A program made the translations under genes and the position numbers. Shown here piece by piece: positions 1 through 8,063 of a DNA stretch of 64,000 nucleotides. Below the pieces are notes generated by a model. The model searched no databases, was not told the DNA's origin, and was given only the letters and a program-made list of their open reading frames with translations. The stretch is from an uncultured Draconibacterium sp. (GTDB lineage Bacteria; Bacteroidota; Bacteroidia; Bacteroidales; Prolixibacteraceae). The DNA is taken from positions 2,451,001-2,515,000 of the forward strand of contig NZ_OY781464.1 in assembly GCF_963676735.1 (NCBI RefSeq), in the 5' to 3' direction. Within the stretch, counting starts at the first letter, position 1, and each line of letters opens with the position of its first letter.

Positions 1-2
1 AC

Positions 3-128
3 TGGGGGGTAAATGTTAACCTCCAGTTGATTATTGTATTCCTGCTTGGCTGTATCCTTGCAATGATTCCCTCTGTTATTTTAAGATTCAAGGCATCAAG
101 GCAAAAATTCAGACCTGCCAAAGCTTAG
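3..128 (+). CDS. C-terminal end of an integral membrane protein (5' end outside window)
   Basis: An open frame runs from the window edge to a TAG at 126-128 and gives about 41 residues. It contains one strongly hydrophobic helix (LIIVFLLGCILAMIPSVILR) followed by a basic, Ala/Lys-rich tail, which suits the last transmembrane segment of an inner-membrane protein with a cytoplasmic C-terminus. An ABC-transporter permease of the FtsX/MacB type is one possibility, because those often end with such a helix plus Arg residues. Nothing upstream is available to test this. A weak inverted repeat (185-205) follows the stop. Confidence 0.5.
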   Translation, partial: WGVNVNLQLIIVFLLGCILAMIPSVILRFKASRQKFRPAKA

Positions 129-184
129 TGCGCCAGAAGTACATTTTCCACATAAAATAGTTGACTAAATAAGATTTTACAATT

Positions 185-205
185 ACACAAGAGTTTCACT
201 TGTGT
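185..205 (+). terminator. Weak hairpin after the partial gene
   Basis: ACACAAG at 185-191 pairs with CTTGTGT at 199-205 around a 7-base loop, and the sequence after it is T-rich (TGTTGTTT). The stem is short and A+T rich, so it may be a terminator for the upstream membrane gene or chance. Confidence 0.3.
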
Positions 206-312
206 TGTTTATCAATTCAAATTGCTAAACAACACCTTTATTTCTGACCGATGTACTTTTTTAGGCAGCGCATTTTCTTTACATTTAGAAGAAATCATAA
301 AAACATACTACC

Positions 313-2598
313 ATGCCTAAAATTCGCAGAATTGATGCCCTCAATTACCATAAAAAAGAACGTCCCGGAAAAATAGAGGTGGTTCCGACCAAACCACACA
401 ATACGCAGTACGACCTTTCCCTGGCCTACACTCCGGGAGTGGCGCAACCGTGTCTTGAGATTGAAAAAAATCCGGATAACGCCTATAAGTATACCTCTAA
501 GGGAAACCTTGTGGCGGTTATTTCAAACGGTACTGCGGTACTGGGACTGGGAGACATTGGCCCCTTGGCCGGCAAACCGGTTATGGAAGGGAAAGGACTC
601 CTTTTTAAAATATTTGCCGATGTAGATGTTTTTGACATTGAAGTGGACCAGAAAGACCCCGACAAACTGATTGAAGTGGTGAAAGCCATTGCCCCAACAT
701 TTGGAGGCATTAACCTGGAGGATATTAAAGCTCCCGAATGCTTTAAGATTGAAGAAACACTCCGAAAGGAATTAAACATCCCCGTTTTTCACGACGACCA
801 GCACGGAACAGCAATTATTTCTGCAGCAGCCTTACTCAATGCACTTGAGCTTAATAAAAAACTTATTGAAGACATTCAGGTTGTGGTGAACGGAGCAGGG
901 GCAGCAGCGGTGTCGTGTGCCAAACTCTATATCAGCATGGGCGTTGAGCCGGAGAATATAATTATGCTCGACAGCAAGGGCGTGTTAAACCGCGAGCGTG
1001 ACGATTTAAACGAAATAAAACAACAGTTTGTAACCAGCCGAAAAATAAAAACCCTTGAAGAAGCAATGAAGGGTGCCGATGTTTTTCTCGGACTTTCGGT
1101 GGCTGATGTAGTAAGTAAGAAGATGATTAAATCAATGGCCCGCAACCCTATCGTTTTTGCCATGGCCAATCCCAACCCCGAAATATCGTATGAAGATGCC
1201 ACTGCAGTTCGCGACGATATTATTATGGCAACCGGACGAAGCGACTACCCCAACCAAATAAACAATGTGCTTGGCTTCCCTTTTATTTTCAGGGGAGCTC
1301 TTGATGTACGTGCCACCACCATTAACGAAGAAATGAAAATTGCTGCTGCAAAGGCACTGGCAAAACTGGCAAAAGAATATGTTCCGGAAATGGTAGCCAA
1401 AGCCTACAACATGAAAAACATTGTTTTTGGCAAAGATTACATTATTCCAAAACCATTAGACCCCCGACTAATTACAACAGTATCGTCGGCGGTAGCCCAT
1501 GCAGCCATGGAAAGCGGAGTGGCACGCAAACCCATAAAAAGCTGGGCAGCCTACGAACGCGAGCTCACCGAACGATTAGGAATAGACAACCGGCTAATTA
1601 TGGCCATTCGAACCAAAGCCAAACAAAACCCCAAACGTATTGTTTTTGCCGAGGCCAATAGTTTCAGAATTTTAAAAGCTGTACAGTTTGTCATCCGCGA
1701 AGGAATTGCCCAACCTATTCTATTGGGCAATAAAGAGAAAATTCAGGCACTGATTAAAGAAAACCAGCTTGATATCAGTAACGTCCCCATTATCGACATG
1801 TACGATTCGATAAGTGAAGAGAAACGGCATCAGTTTGCTAAAATATTATACGAAAAAAGACATCGAAAAGGAATGACCTACGATGAAGCGGTTGAAAAAA
1901 TGTATAACCGCGATTATTTTGGTTCCATGATGGTTGAAACGGGCGAAGCAGATGCATTTATTTCGGGATTCTCCAGGAATTACTCTTCTACCATCCGCCC
2001 TGCGCTTCAGGTTGTTGGTGTAAAAAAAGAGTTTAACCACATTGCCGGCATGTATATTTTACTTACCAAGCGGGGGCCATTGTTTTTGGCCGACACCACA
2101 GTAAACATGAACCCATCGGCACAAACACTTGCTGATACCACATTACTTACTGCCGCCGAAGTTCGTAAATTTAATATCGATCCCCGAATTGCCCTTTTAT
2201 CATACTCCAATTTTGGCGCCTACAAAGGTGAAGGAAGTCCGGTGCGGGTTAAAGAGGCGGTTAAAATGCTGCATGAAAAATACCCCGACCTGATGGTTGA
2301 AGGAGAAATGCAAGCCAATTATGCCTTAAACGGGAAGCTGCGTTATTCGCGTTATCCGTTTAATAAGCTTGGCGATATTGATGCCAATACACTGATATTC
2401 CCGAATCTTAGCTCCGGAAATATAAGCTACAAAATATTGCAGGCTCTTGGGCCTTATGAAGCCATTGGCCCCATACTTATGGGCATGAACAAACCCATCC
2501 ATATACTGCAGCGCGACAGCACGGTGCGCGAAATTATTAACATGGCGGCCATTGCGGTTATTGATGCACAAGGCACTACACCTGAAGAAGAGAACTAG
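313..2598 (+). CDS. maeB: NADP-dependent malic enzyme with C-terminal phosphotransacetylase-like domain
   Basis: Oxidatively decarboxylates malate to pyruvate, giving NADPH, in the cytoplasm. The 761-residue length is typical of the MaeB fusion. The malic N-terminal domain (about 15-180) shows the YTPGVA motif with catalytic Tyr39, general-base Lys94 in the VMEGKG motif, and metal ligands in PECF (about 141-144) and HDDQHGT (160-166). The NAD(P)-binding Rossmann domain has NGAGAAA near 193-199. Residues of about 430-755 form a phosphate acetyl/butyryltransferase (PTA_PTB) domain. In studied MaeB proteins that domain binds acetyl-CoA as a regulator and is not an active PTA; this is family knowledge and was not tested here. 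The ATG at 313 sits in an A-rich context. A strong bidirectional terminator follows at 2616-2651. Confidence 0.95.
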   Translation: MPKIRRIDALNYHKKERPGKIEVVPTKPHNTQYDLSLAYTPGVAQPCLEIEKNPDNAYKYTSKGNLVAVISNGTAVLGLGDIGPLAGKPVMEGKGLLFKIFADVDVFDIEVDQKDPDKLIEVVKAIAPTFGGINLEDIKAPECFKIEETLRKELNIPVFHDDQHGTAIISAAALLNALELNKKLIEDIQVVVNGAGAAAVSCAKLYISMGVEPENIIMLDSKGVLNRERDDLNEIKQQFVTSRKIKTLEEAMKGADVFLGLSVADVVSKKMIKSMARNPIVFAMANPNPEISYEDATAVRDDIIMATGRSDYPNQINNVLGFPFIFRGALDVRATTINEEMKIAAAKALAKLAKEYVPEMVAKAYNMKNIVFGKDYIIPKPLDPRLITTVSSAVAHAAMESGVARKPIKSWAAYERELTERLGIDNRLIMAIRTKAKQNPKRIVFAEANSFRILKAVQFVIREGIAQPILLGNKEKIQALIKENQLDISNVPIIDMYDSISEEKRHQFAKILYEKRHRKGMTYDEAVEKMYNRDYFGSMMVETGEADAFISGFSRNYSSTIRPALQVVGVKKEFNHIAGMYILLTKRGPLFLADTTVNMNPSAQTLADTTLLTAAEVRKFNIDPRIALLSYSNFGAYKGEGSPVRVKEAVKMLHEKYPDLMVEGEMQANYALNGKLRYSRYPFNKLGDIDANTLIFPNLSSGNISYKILQALGPYEAIGPILMGMNKPIHILQRDSTVREIINMAAIAVIDAQGTTPEEEN

Positions 2599-2615
2599 TC
2601 AATTTTACTCCATAA

Positions 2616-2651
2616 AAAAATGCCGGAACTGAACTCGTTTCCGGCATTTTT
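2616..2651. terminator. Bidirectional terminator between maeB and the convergent barrel gene
   Basis: A perfect 13-base stem (2616-2628 with 2639-2651; core TGCCGGAA/TTCCGGCA) carries an A-run on the left and a T-run on the right. It can therefore end transcripts arriving from maeB (plus) and from the gene at 2669-3256 (minus). Confidence 0.9.
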
Positions 2652-2668
2652 CGTCTTATGAAGTTCTG

Positions 2669-3256
2669 TTAGAATCCTACGCCTATTCCTAAGCTAAAAT
2701 AGGGTTCCCAATCCTTATACGGCGAATTTTCGTGGTTCAACACATCAAATAATACTTGTGCATTTAACCAGGTATTTTTTGAAATGGGCTGACTATAGCC
2801 ACCTCCTACGTAAAACATCGGGGCAAGTTTCCGGTCATCACTACCATCGCGATAAAACCATTTATAACTCATCAAGCTAAACTCGGTATGGGCGTATAGC
2901 CGCGGAGTTGCCCTAAACCTGCTAAACAAACTGGCGCCGTAATTCGATCCATTTTGCTCAATGGAATATCGGCTGTCGCTAATGTATTCATACGAGACCT
3001 GAGTTCCAACAGAAAGTTTTGGCGTTAGTTTGTAAGCAAGCAGGGGCTGTGCTCCAATTACACTGTAATTCCGGCTAAAATTCATGGTAACATAACCGCC
3101 GTAATACATTCGGCTTTTGTCTAATTTTGGCTTTGGCAATTCACTTTCTTCAGTAGCAACATTTTTTTGCTCTGTAGTGGTGGTAGTATCCTGCACCTGC
3201 CCGAAGCCTATAAATGTGAGCATTAGACCCACAATTAATAAAAACGTTTTCTTCAT
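2669..3256 (-). CDS. Small outer-membrane beta-barrel-like protein, unknown function
   Basis: This 195-residue protein has a clear Sec signal peptide (MKKTFLLIVGLMLTFIGFGQ, cleavage after about residue 19). A Thr-rich linker (DTTTTTEQ) follows, then alternating aromatic/hydrophobic beta strands from residue 50 on. It ends in Gly-Val-Gly-Phe, with the terminal aromatic residue expected for an outer-membrane barrel recognised by BamA. The repeated Gly-Tyr/Phe strand ends fit an eight-stranded barrel. I do not recognise a specific family. It converges on maeB and shares its terminator, and it diverges from recR across a 170-base gap, so it is probably its own transcription unit. Confidence 0.7.
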   Translation of the reverse strand: MKKTFLLIVGLMLTFIGFGQVQDTTTTTEQKNVATEESELPKPKLDKSRMYYGGYVTMNFSRNYSVIGAQPLLAYKLTPKLSVGTQVSYEYISDSRYSIEQNGSNYGASLFSRFRATPRLYAHTEFSLMSYKWFYRDGSDDRKLAPMFYVGGGYSQPISKNTWLNAQVLFDVLNHENSPYKDWEPYFSLGIGVGF

Positions 3257-3380
3257 ATTTTATAGTTTTTTTTCTTTTGATTAAGATACATAAAATTAGC
3301 CTGTAAAAAAATAAGCCCTTCTTAAAATACTAACCGAGCTAAAAAAATGCTTTTCAGTATTAATATTTCAATTTCAACAC

Positions 3381-3388
3381 TATTTTTG
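3381..3388 (+). promoter_or_regulatory. Candidate -7 element upstream of recR
   Basis: TATTTTTG matches the Bacteroidota -7 consensus TAnnTTTG and lies 38 bases before the recR ATG. No TTG is found at the expected distance, so support comes from the -7 box alone. Confidence 0.35.
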
Positions 3389-3426
3389 TTTTTTAACAAT
3401 CAGAAAACAATTTTACCAGGTAGAAT

Positions 3427-4047
3427 ATGGATCGATATCCGTCGCGACTATTGGAGAATGCTGTTAACGAATTCTCAAAACTTCCGGGAATAGGACGTAA
3501 AAGTGCCTTGCGTTTGGTTTTGCATTTGTTACGGCAAGATAAAGAAGAAGTGAACGCCTTTGGGAACAGTTTAATAGAACTTAAAAACGAAATCAAGCAT
3601 TGTAAAATCTGCCATAATATTTCCGATACCGAAACTTGCCAGATTTGTTCCAATCCTTCCAGAAACGATAGTGTAATTTGTGTTGTGGAGAATATTCGCG
3701 ATGTTATGTCGGTGGAAAATACGCACCAGTTTAATGGCTTATACCATGTTTTAGGAGGCATTATTTCGCCGATGGATGGTATTGGGCCTGCCGAACTGGA
3801 AATTGATTCGCTCGTTGAACGGATTAATTCGGGGAAAGTGCTTGAGGTGATACTCGCCCTGTCGACCACCATGGAAGGCGACACAACAAATTTTTACATT
3901 TACCGGAAACTAAAAGACAAGGAGATAAAGATATCGACACTTGCCCGGGGGGTATCAATTGGCGACGAGCTTGAATATACCGATGAAATTACACTTGGCC
4001 GTTCATTAATGAACCGTGTACCTTTTGAAAGTTCCCTGGGAAAATAA
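3427..4047 (+). CDS. recR: Recombination mediator protein RecR
   Basis: RecR works with RecF/RecO to load RecA onto gapped DNA. The 206-residue length is typical. The features occur in the canonical order: a helix-hairpin-helix (LPGIGRKSALR, 19-29), a four-cysteine zinc finger (Cys59, Cys62, Cys71, Cys74), a Toprim domain starting at VICVVENIRD (83-92) with the HVLGG and SPMDGIGP segments, and a C-terminal wing with the LARGVS Walker-B-like motif. It stands alone on the plus strand, separated from the glycosyltransferase by 143 bases that hold that gene's promoter. Confidence 0.97.
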   Translation: MDRYPSRLLENAVNEFSKLPGIGRKSALRLVLHLLRQDKEEVNAFGNSLIELKNEIKHCKICHNISDTETCQICSNPSRNDSVICVVENIRDVMSVENTHQFNGLYHVLGGIISPMDGIGPAELEIDSLVERINSGKVLEVILALSTTMEGDTTNFYIYRKLKDKEIKISTLARGVSIGDELEYTDEITLGRSLMNRVPFESSLGK

Positions 4048-4094
4048 TTTCTGAATCAGAAATCATAAATCTTTTCGTTATAAAAAGGAAACAC

Positions 4095-4102
4095 TACTTT
4101 TG
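4095..4102 (+). promoter_or_regulatory. Candidate -7 element of the glycosyltransferase gene
   Basis: TACTTTTG fits TAnnTTTG exactly. A TTC at 4074-4076 sits 18 bases upstream as a degenerate -33 element. The implied leader is about 80 bases. Confidence 0.45.
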
Positions 4103-4190
4103 GTCAACAAATGAATAGCGAAAGTAATTATTTGATTACTGATTTTGGTAAGCCAAAACAAAAGCTACAAAAAAACACCGCGTTTTACAG

Positions 4191-6143
4191 ATGGATATTT
4201 CTATAGTAATTGTCAACTACAACGTTAAGCATTTCCTCGAGCAGTGTTTGCATTCGGTGGAAAAGGCTTTAAGAAATATCCGGGGCGAGATTTTTGTGGT
4301 GGATAACAACTCGGTTGATGGATCGGCGCACCTGATTCGTGAAAAATTCCCCAAGGTTCGATTTATCCAAAACACAGAGAACGTAGGATTTTCAAAAGCC
4401 AATAACCAGGCTATTAATCAATCAAAAGGAGAATATATTTTATTACTGAATCCGGATACGGTTGTAGAAGAAGATACCTTTGAACAGCTTATTGCCTTTA
4501 TGAACGAGCATAAGGAAGCCGGTGGCTTAGGGGTAAAAATGATTGATGGAAAAGGTGTTTTTCTGCCCGAATCGAAAAGGGGATTACCAACACCGTGGGT
4601 GGCTTTTTATAAAATGTTTGGACTTTCAAAGCTATTTCCCCAATCGCGAAAATTCGGAAAATACCACCTCTCCTACCTCGACAAAGAAAAAATACACGAG
4701 GTTGATGTACTGGCCGGTGCTTTTATGCTGCTCCGAAAATCGGTGTTGGATAAAACAGGCCTTTTGGATGAAACATTTTTCATGTACGGCGAAGACATCG
4801 ATCTTTCGTACCGAATACAACTGGCCGGGTATAAAAACTATTATTACCCGCATACAACCATTATTCATTACAAAGGCGAAAGCACCAAAAAAGGTTCGTT
4901 AAACTATGTAAAGGTGTTTTACAATGCCATGATTATTTTTGCGCGTAAACATTTTCCGGGTAGCAAAGCCGGAATATTTTCGCTGTTTATCCATCTTGCC
5001 ATTTATTTCAGGGCCTTGCTGTCGGCATCAAAACGTATCCTAAAAAAAGTAGTTCTCCCATTGCTTGACGCCCTTATTATTTTTGCAGGATTTTGGCTAA
5101 TCACGCCATTTTGGGAGCAATTTCAGTTTAGCAGCCCGGGTTACTACCCACCCGAGTTTATGCAAATTGTTGTTCCGGCTTATATCCTCATTTTCCTGTT
5201 AAGCATCTTGTTTTCAGGAGGATACTCTAAGCCGCTTAGTTTGTTTAAAGTTGGACGTGGTGTGCTATGGGGCCTCATTACTATCCTTTTGGCATACTCG
5301 CTGGTTGATGAGCAGTACCGGTTTTCGCGGGCTTTAATATTGTTAGGAACAGCCTGGACAGGAACTGTTCTTATTGCAGTACGGCTGATTGGCAGCTGGT
5401 TAAAAATCAGCGATTTCAGGTTAAGTGACCAACGAATTCGTAAGATTGCAATTGTTGGCCATTCAAACGAAGCAAAACGTGTGCAACGATTGCTGGAAGA
5501 AACCAGGATAAAATCGCAACTGGCCGGTTTTATTGCACTCGACAATACCGACAAAGGCCAAAACTACATGGGTGAACTTTCCCAGCTGGAAGAAATTATC
5601 CGAATTAATCGTATTGATGAAATTGTATTTTGTGCCGAAAACATTAGCTCTGCAGCAATTATACGAGCCATGCTCGATTTAAGTCGCCTTGACATTGATT
5701 ACAAAATTGCCCCACCTGAAAGTTCGAGTATAATTGGCAGCAATTCCATTCATACCGCAGGCGATTTGTATGTGGTTAATTTAAACGCCATTTCAAAGGC
5801 AGGAAACCGGCGCAAAAAGCGCCTGCTCGATGTTGCAGCTGCTTTGCTTTTACTTCTGTTAAGTCCGGGTATTTTTTGGTTTTACAGCAAAGGTTTAAAT
5901 TTCATCGCCAATATTTTCAGGGTTGTTTTGAGAAAAAAAACATGGATTGGCTATATCTCTGCAGCGGGAACAGAAAATTTACCCGAATTAAGAAATGGTA
6001 TACTTACACCTGCCGATATGTTTCCGGAACTTACAATCGACAAGGAAAAGGCCATCCAGTTAAACCGGGTTTATGCCAAAGATTACAACGTTTTTTCCGA
6101 TATGGAACTTTTAGCTAAAGCCTGGAAAAAATTAGACAGGTAA
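4191..6143 (+). CDS. Family-2 glycosyltransferase fused to a sugar-phosphotransferase-like C-terminal half
   Basis: Residues 1 to about 240 form a GT-A family-2 transferase resembling rhamnosyltransferases: IVIVNYN at the start, VVDNNS (36-41), LLLNPDT (84-90) as the metal/nucleotide-sugar site, and a GEDIDLSYR acceptor-site motif near 200. Several membrane helices follow (about 255-400). A Rossmann-type region (about 418-545, beginning IRKIAIVGHS) then resembles the CoA-binding-like domain found in front of WbaP/ExoY polyprenyl-phosphate sugar-1-phosphate transferases. The end (NRRKKRLLD, a helix, then ELRNGILTPADMF) looks like a shrunken bacterial-sugar-transferase domain without the usual catalytic Asp-Glu segment that I could find. 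The likely role is surface polysaccharide assembly at the inner membrane. The GNAT gene follows after 16 bases. Confidence 0.8.
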   Translation: MDISIVIVNYNVKHFLEQCLHSVEKALRNIRGEIFVVDNNSVDGSAHLIREKFPKVRFIQNTENVGFSKANNQAINQSKGEYILLLNPDTVVEEDTFEQLIAFMNEHKEAGGLGVKMIDGKGVFLPESKRGLPTPWVAFYKMFGLSKLFPQSRKFGKYHLSYLDKEKIHEVDVLAGAFMLLRKSVLDKTGLLDETFFMYGEDIDLSYRIQLAGYKNYYYPHTTIIHYKGESTKKGSLNYVKVFYNAMIIFARKHFPGSKAGIFSLFIHLAIYFRALLSASKRILKKVVLPLLDALIIFAGFWLITPFWEQFQFSSPGYYPPEFMQIVVPAYILIFLLSILFSGGYSKPLSLFKVGRGVLWGLITILLAYSLVDEQYRFSRALILLGTAWTGTVLIAVRLIGSWLKISDFRLSDQRIRKIAIVGHSNEAKRVQRLLEETRIKSQLAGFIALDNTDKGQNYMGELSQLEEIIRINRIDEIVFCAENISSAAIIRAMLDLSRLDIDYKIAPPESSSIIGSNSIHTAGDLYVVNLNAISKAGNRRKKRLLDVAAALLLLLLSPGIFWFYSKGLNFIANIFRVVLRKKTWIGYISAAGTENLPELRNGILTPADMFPELTIDKEKAIQLNRVYAKDYNVFSDMELLAKAWKKLDR

Positions 6144-6159
6144 CTCAACAAATTACAGC

Positions 6160-6702
6160 ATGCAAGAACAACTTTCATTTGGCAAAATAAATTTACGCCC
6201 GCTTGAACCCGGCGATATTGACCTCCTTTACCAATGGGAAAACAATGTGGCAATATGGGAAGTAAGTAATACCAAAACACCTTTCTCAAAGCATATTCTG
6301 GCCCAATACCTGCTTGAAGCGGCCAAAGATATTTATACCACCAAACAGCTTCGCCTGGTAATCGAAACAAAAGAAAACATTCCGGTTGGTGCCATTGACC
6401 TGTTTGATTTTGAACCTTATCACCAACGAGCCGGTGTTGGCATCCTCATTCATAAAAACTCCGACAGAAGACAGGGATATGCCGGCGACGCATTAACAGC
6501 CCTTGGCAATTATGCTCTACAGGTGTTGGGTTTACAGCAATTGTATGCCAATATTACTGCCGACAACACCCCGAGTATTCACTTATTTGAGCATGCCGGT
6601 TATCAGCAGTGTGGAATTAAAAAGAGCTGGATTAAAACCTATTCAGGCTGGAAAGATGAAATCCTGTTTCAGAAGTTACTGTCCCCCGCCGCCAAAAATT
6701 AA
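6160..6702 (+). CDS. GNAT-family N-acetyltransferase (RimJ/RimL-like)
   Basis: This 180-residue protein has the GNAT layout. It starts with beta-1 (INLRPLEPGDIDLLYQWE), a hallmark of the RimL/SpeG-like subgroup (Acetyltransf_3). Motif A follows around residues 98-125, with the acetyl-CoA pyrophosphate loop in the form RRQGYAGDAL. Motif B ends with TADNTPSIHLFEHAGY, the usual NxxSIxLYExxGF signature. The substrate cannot be told from sequence; sugar-nucleotide amines or protein N-termini are both possible. It follows the glycosyltransferase by 16 bases and is probably co-transcribed, which makes amino-sugar acetylation plausible as an inference. It overlaps the convergent next gene by 4 bases at the stop codons. 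Confidence 0.85.
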   Translation: MQEQLSFGKINLRPLEPGDIDLLYQWENNVAIWEVSNTKTPFSKHILAQYLLEAAKDIYTTKQLRLVIETKENIPVGAIDLFDFEPYHQRAGVGILIHKNSDRRQGYAGDALTALGNYALQVLGLQQLYANITADNTPSIHLFEHAGYQQCGIKKSWIKTYSGWKDEILFQKLLSPAAKN

Positions 6703-7184
6703 CTAAAGCCGGTACCATCCACCCGGCAACGTTCGCAAAATTGGGGAATCTCGTGTAAAAACGAATAGTTGTTATTCACATAATCAATTTCGCAGGCAAA
6801 GTGTTGCAGGCCGTTTGACACCACTACCCGCTCAACACGCAGCGCCATATTGTAACGAACCACCTGGTCAAAAGTATCCTGTGTAATTTTTACGTTTGGT
6901 GCTTTAAATTCGGCAATCAAATGCGGCTGACCATTTCTCAGGTAGATAAGCAAATCAAACCTGCGTTGTTGCTGGTTAACCATTATTTGTTTCTCAACAG
7001 CCATCAACGATTCCGGATACTTCTTTTCCTTTATCAGGTATTGAATAAAGTTTTGACGAACCCATTCTTCAGGAGTCAGAATTATATATTTTTTTCGGAT
7101 CGCATCAAAAATTAAGCGGCGGCCATCTTCCGTTTTGGTTCTGAACGCATATTCGGGCAAATTCAATTTATCCATCCTATTCAT
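6699..7184 (-). CDS. Stand-alone HsdR-N-type (PD-(D/E)xK) nuclease-domain protein
   Basis: This 161-residue protein matches the type I restriction enzyme R-subunit N-terminal domain (HSDR_N family): a VEK segment near residue 63, the metal-binding Asp in RRFDLLIY, then AEFKAP carrying the E-x-K half of a PD-(D/E)xK active site. There is no helicase, specificity or methyltransferase gene nearby, so it is not part of a restriction system here. It more likely has a housekeeping DNA-processing role. It is divergent from the AMP nucleosidase gene (108 bases between start codons) and converges with the GNAT gene. A second in-frame Met at residue 4 could be the start. Confidence 0.8.
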   Translation of the reverse strand: MNRMDKLNLPEYAFRTKTEDGRRLIFDAIRKKYIILTPEEWVRQNFIQYLIKEKKYPESLMAVEKQIMVNQQQRRFDLLIYLRNGQPHLIAEFKAPNVKITQDTFDQVVRYNMALRVERVVVSNGLQHFACEIDYVNNNYSFLHEIPQFCERCRVDGTGFS

Positions 7185-7203
7185 AATAACTTATTAACTC
7201 AAC

Positions 7204-7234
7204 TTGGCTGGCGAGATCTAAAAATGTACATTTG
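7204..7234 (+). promoter_or_regulatory. Bacteroidota-type promoter of AMP nucleosidase
   Basis: TTG (7204-7206), a 20-base spacer, then TACATTTG (7227-7234), an exact TAnnTTTG. It lies 57 bases before the chosen ATG at 7292. Confidence 0.7.
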
Positions 7235-7291
7235 TGTTCGCCTTAAAACCAAAAGTATTCCTATTTGTTCAAAGGTAGAATATTTCAGCAT

Positions 7292-8062
7292 ATGAAGACA
7301 AAAAAAGACATTGTTGACAACTGGCTTCCACGGTATACCGGGAAAAAGCTTGATGAATTTGGCAAATACATTTTGCTGACTAATTTTCAGGACTATATTG
7401 AGCGCTTTGCACGTAAATTTGAGGTACCTGTTGATGGAGCCGATAAAAATATGCCCAGTGCCACAGCAGAAGGGATAACCATGATTAATTTTGGAATGGG
7501 TAGCCCCAATGCGGCAACCATCATGGATTTATTAAGCGCTATTCATCCCAAAGCAGTTTTGTTTTTAGGCAAATGTGGCGGATTAAAAAAGAAAAATCAG
7601 TTGGGCGATTTAATACTGCCCATTGCAGCAATTCGCAGCGATGGTACCTCAAACGATTACCTGCCACCTGAAGTTCCGGCACTTCCGGCATTTAACCTGC
7701 AACGTGCGGTTTCGCATATTCTCCGAAACTCGGAACAAGACTATTGGACCGGCGTGGTTTTAACTACCAACCGCAGAGTTTGGGAGTACGACACACGTTT
7801 TAAAAAATACCTAAAAAAAACCCGGGCAATGGCCATTGATATGGAAACTGCAACCTTGTTTACAGTTGGGTTTGCCAACCAGATACCAACAGGAGTATTG
7901 CTACTGGTATCCGACCAGCCAATGATATCAACCGGAGTTAAAACAGAAGCAAGCGATATGTACGTCTCATCCTCATACGTTGAAAGACACATTCAGGCCG
8001 GTATTGATGCGCTGCTCGAAATTAAAAACAACGGCCTCTCCGTTAAACACTTACGCTTTTAG
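7292..8062 (+). CDS. amn: AMP nucleosidase (short Bacteroidota type)
   Basis: Hydrolyses AMP to adenine and ribose-5-phosphate. The protein (256 residues) is a single nucleoside-phosphorylase-fold domain. It has GMGSPNAATIMDLL as the phosphate-loop strand, FLGKCGGLK, and the purine-site segment AMAIDMETATLF with the Met-Glu pair typical of PNP/UDP family members. SDQPM occurs near the end. I start it at the ATG at 7292 (MKTKKDIVDNWLPRYTG), because the frame only extends further through a TTG at 7265 and homologues as I know them begin with this sequence. It lacks the long N-terminal domain of the E. coli enzyme. holA starts 1 base after its stop, so the two are probably one operon. Confidence 0.88.
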   Translation: MKTKKDIVDNWLPRYTGKKLDEFGKYILLTNFQDYIERFARKFEVPVDGADKNMPSATAEGITMINFGMGSPNAATIMDLLSAIHPKAVLFLGKCGGLKKKNQLGDLILPIAAIRSDGTSNDYLPPEVPALPAFNLQRAVSHILRNSEQDYWTGVVLTTNRRVWEYDTRFKKYLKKTRAMAIDMETATLFTVGFANQIPTGVLLLVSDQPMISTGVKTEASDMYVSSSYVERHIQAGIDALLEIKNNGLSVKHLRF

Positions 8063-8063
8063 T

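Noticed and set aside
3393..3884. Long antisense frame across recR
   Set aside because: Shadow of recR: no family features, and recR itself is complete with zinc finger and Toprim motifs.
4543..4902. Plus-strand frame inside the glycosyltransferase gene
   Set aside because: Off-frame shadow with Cys/Trp/Arg-rich low-quality composition; the GT2 frame has clear motifs through this stretch.
6699..7184. Type I restriction system
   Set aside because: Only the N-terminal nuclease-like domain is present; no HsdM, HsdS or helicase nearby.
7980..8063. Extended N-terminus of the holA frame
   Set aside because: Overlaps the AMP nucleosidase gene, which has its own motifs to its end; homologous delta subunits start at the ATG at 8064.
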